From positions 8,455,001 to 8,519,000 of the forward strand of contig JBBMNZ010000035.1 in assembly GCA_037954325.1 (NCBI GenBank): a DNA stretch of 64,000 bases. Direction: 5' to 3'. The notes beneath the pieces were generated by a model that had not been told where the DNA came from, did no database searches, and was given only the letters and a program-made list of their open reading frames with translations. Positions 52,301-58,300 of the stretch are shown here, one piece after another. Position numbers and translations under genes: made by a program. Within the stretch, counting starts at the first letter, position 1. Each line of letters opens with the position of its first letter. The DNA is from Fistularia commersonii (taxonomy: Eukaryota > Chordata > Actinopteri > Syngnathiformes > Fistulariidae).

Positions 52301-55300
52301 CACCAATCCCCAAGCAGCTACGCCGTATGAGTTCCGATGGAACCGTTGAGAAAAACCCTGCCTACATGGCAGAGGTAAAATGGTTCAAAGAACTGAGCTC
52401 CTATTTCCTGGTCCAGATGCAGGAAAACTCTACCTGGGTCCTGACAGGGTTCTTGAAACTGCAAAAGGTTCACACAGTGCAAAAGCAGCTATTTTCATTA
52501 AGCCCCGAGTGCACAGGTCATGGCCAACAACTTTTAGTATTTTGTTGAGCAATGACATTAGCTCATCAATTGTGGCGTTCTCTTCCGGATAAAAAAAAAA
52601 AAAGATAGAATAGATGAACAGACAACAGTCTACTTGTTATAGCCAAATCTACCACCGAACAAATAAGTGAAGGCAGAAGGTGTAGAACAAGCCGTAGCTC
52701 CTACAAATACCTACAAGTACAGCCATTTTGGTGCTGCTCATGGTTCATCCATGGTGACTTAAATGTAGAGAAATCATTTCCCGCAAGGGATTAATAAATT
52801 GTTTTTTTTTTATTATTATTTGCATTATTATATATTAGAATATATTAGAATATAATATATTATAATAATTGTAAGCATGACTCACATGCAGATCCTTAGC
52901 AAGGTATCAGCTCCCCCTCAGGCACTGACAGTAAGATATGTAATCCTGGCAATCATACATGTAAAGGGGAGACTGAATTATCCATTCAGGAGAGAGTCTG
53001 GTAGATGCATATTTGCACATCTGCTTCATATTTAATATGTATTATGATGTAAGTATGAAGGATTGGCATCTAAGTCGGACATCCTTTAATCCATCGTTAG
53101 GAAGCATCTTATTTGCATCCTGCTAATTATCACGGCTAACCTGCAGGCTCCCCATTAATAATAAGTGACTGCGACCCCGGGTCGCCGGGCTCCTGTCATT
53201 ACCTTGCTCAGGCCGTGGCTATCGATGCCAACCTTGTTGACATCCGGCCACTGACTCCCAACCTCAGGTTCCGACAACCGGTTGTTCTGGAGCTCCATTA
53301 TCTGTCCCGTACCTCATCGAGCACTACGCTTTACTCTGACCCCGCCTTCAATGCCAGAATTGGATTCCTCTCAACTGAAGCTCTTACGTCATTTACATTT
53401 TTACCCCCCAGAGTTTCTCCCAGTATGTCGACAAAACCAAACGGGTATGTCGTGGTCCAAATTGGCTTTTTTTTTTTTTTTGTCTCTGGAGTGGCACATT
53501 TTTTTATCAATGTGACGGGGAACCACATCCAGTGTGCATCTGCTAACGGAGCCAAAACACTGGTTCTAATCACATATATCATCATATATCTCTCAAATCT
53601 CCACACACTGATGCTGATGGAGCTGCCATCCAGGCCACTGAACAGTCTTTTTGTAGGATTTCCCCGCACAACCAAAGAATGGATGCCACTGCGCCATTTA
53701 TATGAAGTGGGTTTCTCCTCAATGAAGGGATGGGGAGCGATGAGCCCGACTCCGATTCAGAAAGAAATCTCAGAGCCTTATTTTGGAGGGAAAGCACAGA
53801 CGCTTATTTTCGCACCTACAGGAACCGTTCTCCCTCCGCCCCTTCTCACTGTAACCCACATTTCCTCATCACGAAGCTGCCAGCTTCAAAGGGAATGCCT
53901 CCTCTCTTCTCGTCGCCTCTGAACTGAACCAGTATCTGTTGTAGCCACATGCCAATGTGAGCCAGCGCTTCTGTGAAGTGAATCCTCCCTCTCTCTCTTT
54001 CTCCCTCTCTCTCTTTGCTTTTCATCTGCCTGTGCCCATTTCACTGGAAGTACAATGTCTGTGCCGGCAGTGTGACATCATAGCGGAGGATCTGAAGTGG
54101 CCCCATGCGGCTTGGGCTTTCCTGACAACACAAACAAGAAAACTTGAAACTCATACCAAAGTTTCGGTGCAGTAAAACTAATCTAACTCGCGGCTCCCCC
54201 GTAGGCTGGAGGAACAGGGCGTTATGGTAAATGATTGTCGTGGCCTTGCTTGGAAGCCGGAGGGGAAAAAAAAAAACATGAGTTTATGGAGGACACCGCT
54301 GTCGTGACACGTAAAGGTGCATGTTAATTTTCATCCTCCGTACATCCTCCCTTCGTGTCGGCGGCACTCACTTTTGACCGTAGATCGTGTGACTTCTGCA
54401 CTCGCAGACGGTCAAATCGAACGCTCGTTTTTGCAACTGACTTTGCAATCGGATTTGCAAAGTTTGGATTTGGGGAAGATTTTTGTGGCCAGGATTAAAA
54501 TGATTTATTTGCGTCCTCGATACAAATCTTACTCGTCAAGACCGAACGCCGATGATTTACCGCAGACGATTTAATTCATCCTAAAAGCGACTGTTCGTTT
54601 CAGCTGTATCTTACTAAATCACTCCATAAAGTTCCTTGTTATTCGATGAATAGAGCTTAGTGAGCTTATGCCGAGCTGGGAAAATACTAGTTCACAGGCC
54701 GGGCCTTGTTAAGGTTGTGAAGAATGATGTCACATATTTAGGACTTAGGAATATATTTAGGAATTAAACGGCAGTATAGGATTCTGGAGTCGACGAGAAG
54801 GTTATCTCTACTCTACTAAGTTTTTCACACTCTGAAGATTTTTCCCAATCGTTTTTTCGGGTGTCCTTGAAAGGAATTATTTTAATGTTGATTTTTTTTT
54901 TTTTTTTTCTTTAAATGGCTCCTACTTGGGATCTAAATTTCAAAAAAACTAATCATCTAAATAATCATAATAATCTAATAATCTAAAGCATTGTTAATAA
55001 CTGTTACTTATGCATACCTGTCTTTTCACTTAAACCTCTATTTGAACCCTTCCAGAGCATGATATTCAAACTCATAATAACAAATAGCATATCCTATTAT
55101 TTGATAATATATAATGAATGAACCTGCGTCATTGACACGGTCTTTGTGCTGCACGTATTAGTCACACAGCCGTATGCTAATCTGTCAGTTGCCTGGCTGC
55201 ATATGGCAGCGAGGGCCGCTCCGAAATATCCGACAGATTGCGAGATCAAGACATTCTCCGCGGGTCTTAACAGGCGAAGTTTCACTCTTAAATGAAATCA

Positions 55301-58300
55301 ACTTGGCTTCAAAAAAATGTAAAAAGCCGAAATTAAACTATGTCGGGTAATTTATATTTATTGCTCATATTCTTAATATTGATCTGTTTTCGACCCAATT
55401 TTTTCCATCTTTTCTTTTTAGATGGAAAAAGCCGCCTTGCCTTTTGTACACTGCTCGAAAAAATAAAGGGAACACTTAAAAAACACATCCTAGGTCTAAA
55501 TGAATGAAATATTCTTATGAAATACTTTGCTCTTTACACAGTTGAATGTGCTGACAACAAAATCACACAAAAATGATCAATGGAAATCAATTGTATCAAC
55601 CCATGGAGGTCTGGATTAGGAATCACCCTCAAAATTAAAGTGTAAAAACAAACTCCAGGCTGATCCAACTTTGATGTAATGTCCTTGAAACAAGTCAAAA
55701 TGAATCTGTGTTGCTTCCTGAGTGGACACTATGATTTCACAGAAGTGTGATTGACTTGGAGTTACATTGTGTTGTTCAAGTGTTCCCTTTATGTTTTTTG
55801 AGCAGTATATTTAAGCCCAGCAAGTTAAGTCTGAGAGTTCCGGGTGGAACGCGTCGGTCTTATATGTACTCTCGCACACGTTTGTCGTGTATTGAGTCGG
55901 TGTCACCGTGTGTTGCAGGTGCCGGCATGGTGGTGGACTGGGAGCAGGAGAGCGGTATGCTCATGACGTCCGGCGATGTCCGGGTCATCCGGATTTGGGA
56001 CACTGAACGGGAGATGAAGGTCCAGGTGAGGCCCGCCTCCTCAGATTTGTAGAATCCAAGCCTGGCATGTTTTTATTTCATAAGTCAGGTGACACCTCGG
56101 CATCGGCTTCTCTCGGGTCGGATCCTTTTAATCTTTGATACATCAGTCCAATAATTCAGAAAAGGGGTGCAGATCCCTGACAATGTGGAGGGAAAACAGG
56201 GCATTGTTTTATCTCCTCGTCGATGGCTTGCTATCTTTCTGTCGACACCCCATTAGCCGATTGATGTTTGTTCCTCTCTGCTTGCAGTCGCATCGAATGT
56301 TGCCAGTCATCCTGGTAAAAATGTGCGGAAAACACAGGGCGCGTGTTGTGATTAGACATCGTGCCTTGCCTCGGGACGTCACGGCAAAAAAATAACAAGC
56401 GTATGTATCAAAACAACATTTATAAAAAGACCTAAATGGGTACAGCTGCAGATTTGACATCTAAATGAACACGTGATGATATGAATGAGGGATTCGTTTG
56501 AACCGAAATACTCAGTTGCGTTACATCTTGCCAAGTCTGGATCACAAATACGATCTGGGTTTTGCGACCAAGGAAGTGAGCGTGCTTCCTGCACCGGTGG
56601 AGTTTACCGTAGCTAACTAACCCTCTCATCTGGGTTTGTCTTTTTTTGGGGAGGTGGAGTTGTATAATCCAACCCCACGCTTTCATTCACAAACAGCAAT
56701 ACCTTGTACAGAGAAGACACTGGGAATATACCGTTTTTATCTTTATGCTTATTGGACACTGAACTGACGGGAAGGGTCGGGTCGTTTCCTCGGAGCGCGG
56801 TTGTAAACATAATCTCTGTCTCAGTCTCTCTTGAGAGTACAAGTTTCCATTTTCAGCAGCAATCCTCGGCCTTAAAATCAACAGGGACATTAATTCATCT
56901 GTTCTTCAGACCCAGGTTTTGTGAGCAGAAGAAAAGGCGAACCTTCCTGATTTTTTTTTTTTTTTCCTAAATAATGCCCTTGACAGCCACTCTTATTTCG
57001 TCTCGGTTTCATTAAAATCATTCATAAATTCGTCTGCTTTTTGTTTTTTTAATGTTTTTTTGGCGCATCTCGTTGACCTACAATCCAAGTACCCCGCTCC
57101 AGGAAATATAGGTGGAGCACTGGCTTCGGCACAACTTTGAAATGAATGTGTTTTTTATGGGATGTCCCGCCGCCCAAGTCTTTGAATTTTACAGACGTCA
57201 GTCTTTGTTGTTCAAACCCCTTTCAGAGGTTAGGTTTGAATCTGTAAAGTTTCCCTCCTCGATTCATTTTCAATACTACAGCTACGGTGCTTTTGGTTCT
57301 TTTGCCTGTGAACTGTATCGATGTATGAAATTCTCAGGAAACCCAACAGGACGTCCTCATTCCTCCAGCATGTGATCATGCCACTTTTTTTTTTTCCACA
57401 ATCTGATTCCATTAACCTCTTAACAACAAGTTTCTCTCCATGTCGACCAGGACATCCCGACCGGGGCGGACAGCTGCGTGACCAGCTTGTCGTGCGATTC
57501 CCAGCGGTCGCTCATCGTGGCTGGACTGGGCGACGGATCTGTGCGTGTCTTCGACAGGAGAATGGGGCCGAACGAATGGTAAAGCGCCTCGCAAATCCTC
57601 CCGAAACTCGACCTCGTCTATCAGTGTCCGATCGACAAGAAGGTGAAAGAGACGATTGCTGGTATTTTGTAGCGTCCTCACACAAAAATGACTTTGTGGG
57701 GCAGGGTGCAGCACAGGAGCCCTTCAGATTTGAAAACAGAAAAATTTGTTTAAAAAAAAAAAAAAAGTTCATGCTCGAAGTTCCCACCTCCTTCTCAAAG
57801 TCCCACCATTATTTCAACACATTGAGTTTTCCATGAGCACCGAATTCTACATAAGGCCGCATTATTCACCTCTCCAATCTGTATTAGTTATATATGGCTC
57901 ATTGTTAATCTCCCTTCAGGCTTGCCACCTATTTTAATGGGCCCAAGTGGCACTGAACCCCCTCCGCCCTCCATCCTCCATCCCGGCCGCCCCAGTCAGT
58001 TAAACATCATTTTAATTTCAATCCCAAAGAGGAGTTGGAGGCGGGGAGTGTGAAAACAAAGCAGTTAAACCATGAAGTGCCCTGTAAATCTTTTAAGTAT
58101 CGCATATTTAATAGCTCCCTCCTCAAGCAAGAGTAACATCTTTGAGCGACCGCATTGCTCCTCCGAGGTTAAACCTGGGCAAGTTCAGATGGCGTTCCCT
58201 AATATCCTCCTGTTTGATGTGACTCGCCTGTACACAGACGCTAAAAAATCAAAAATCTGTTTCGGATACATTTTTAAAAAAAAAAAAAGGATGTACAACA

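Larger units (their letters stand above)
44847..55918 (+). other. rptor: Intron 19 (11 kb)
   Basis: This is the largest intron in the window. It contains the hAT derivative (45121-45905), the candidate cassette exon (47906-47953), MITE copy 3 (50049-50407, reversed) and MITE copy 4 (55449-55807, ending 111 nt before exon 20). The stretches 46-47.8 kb, 48-50 kb and 50.4-55.4 kb are unassigned. A 235-codon ORF at 53215-53922 runs through a T-tract and has no family resemblance. Confidence 0.7.

Noticed and set aside
53215..53922. 235-codon ORF on the + strand in intron 19
   Set aside because: It runs through a T-tract giving a Phe run, has no recognisable domain and no splice or codon-use support.
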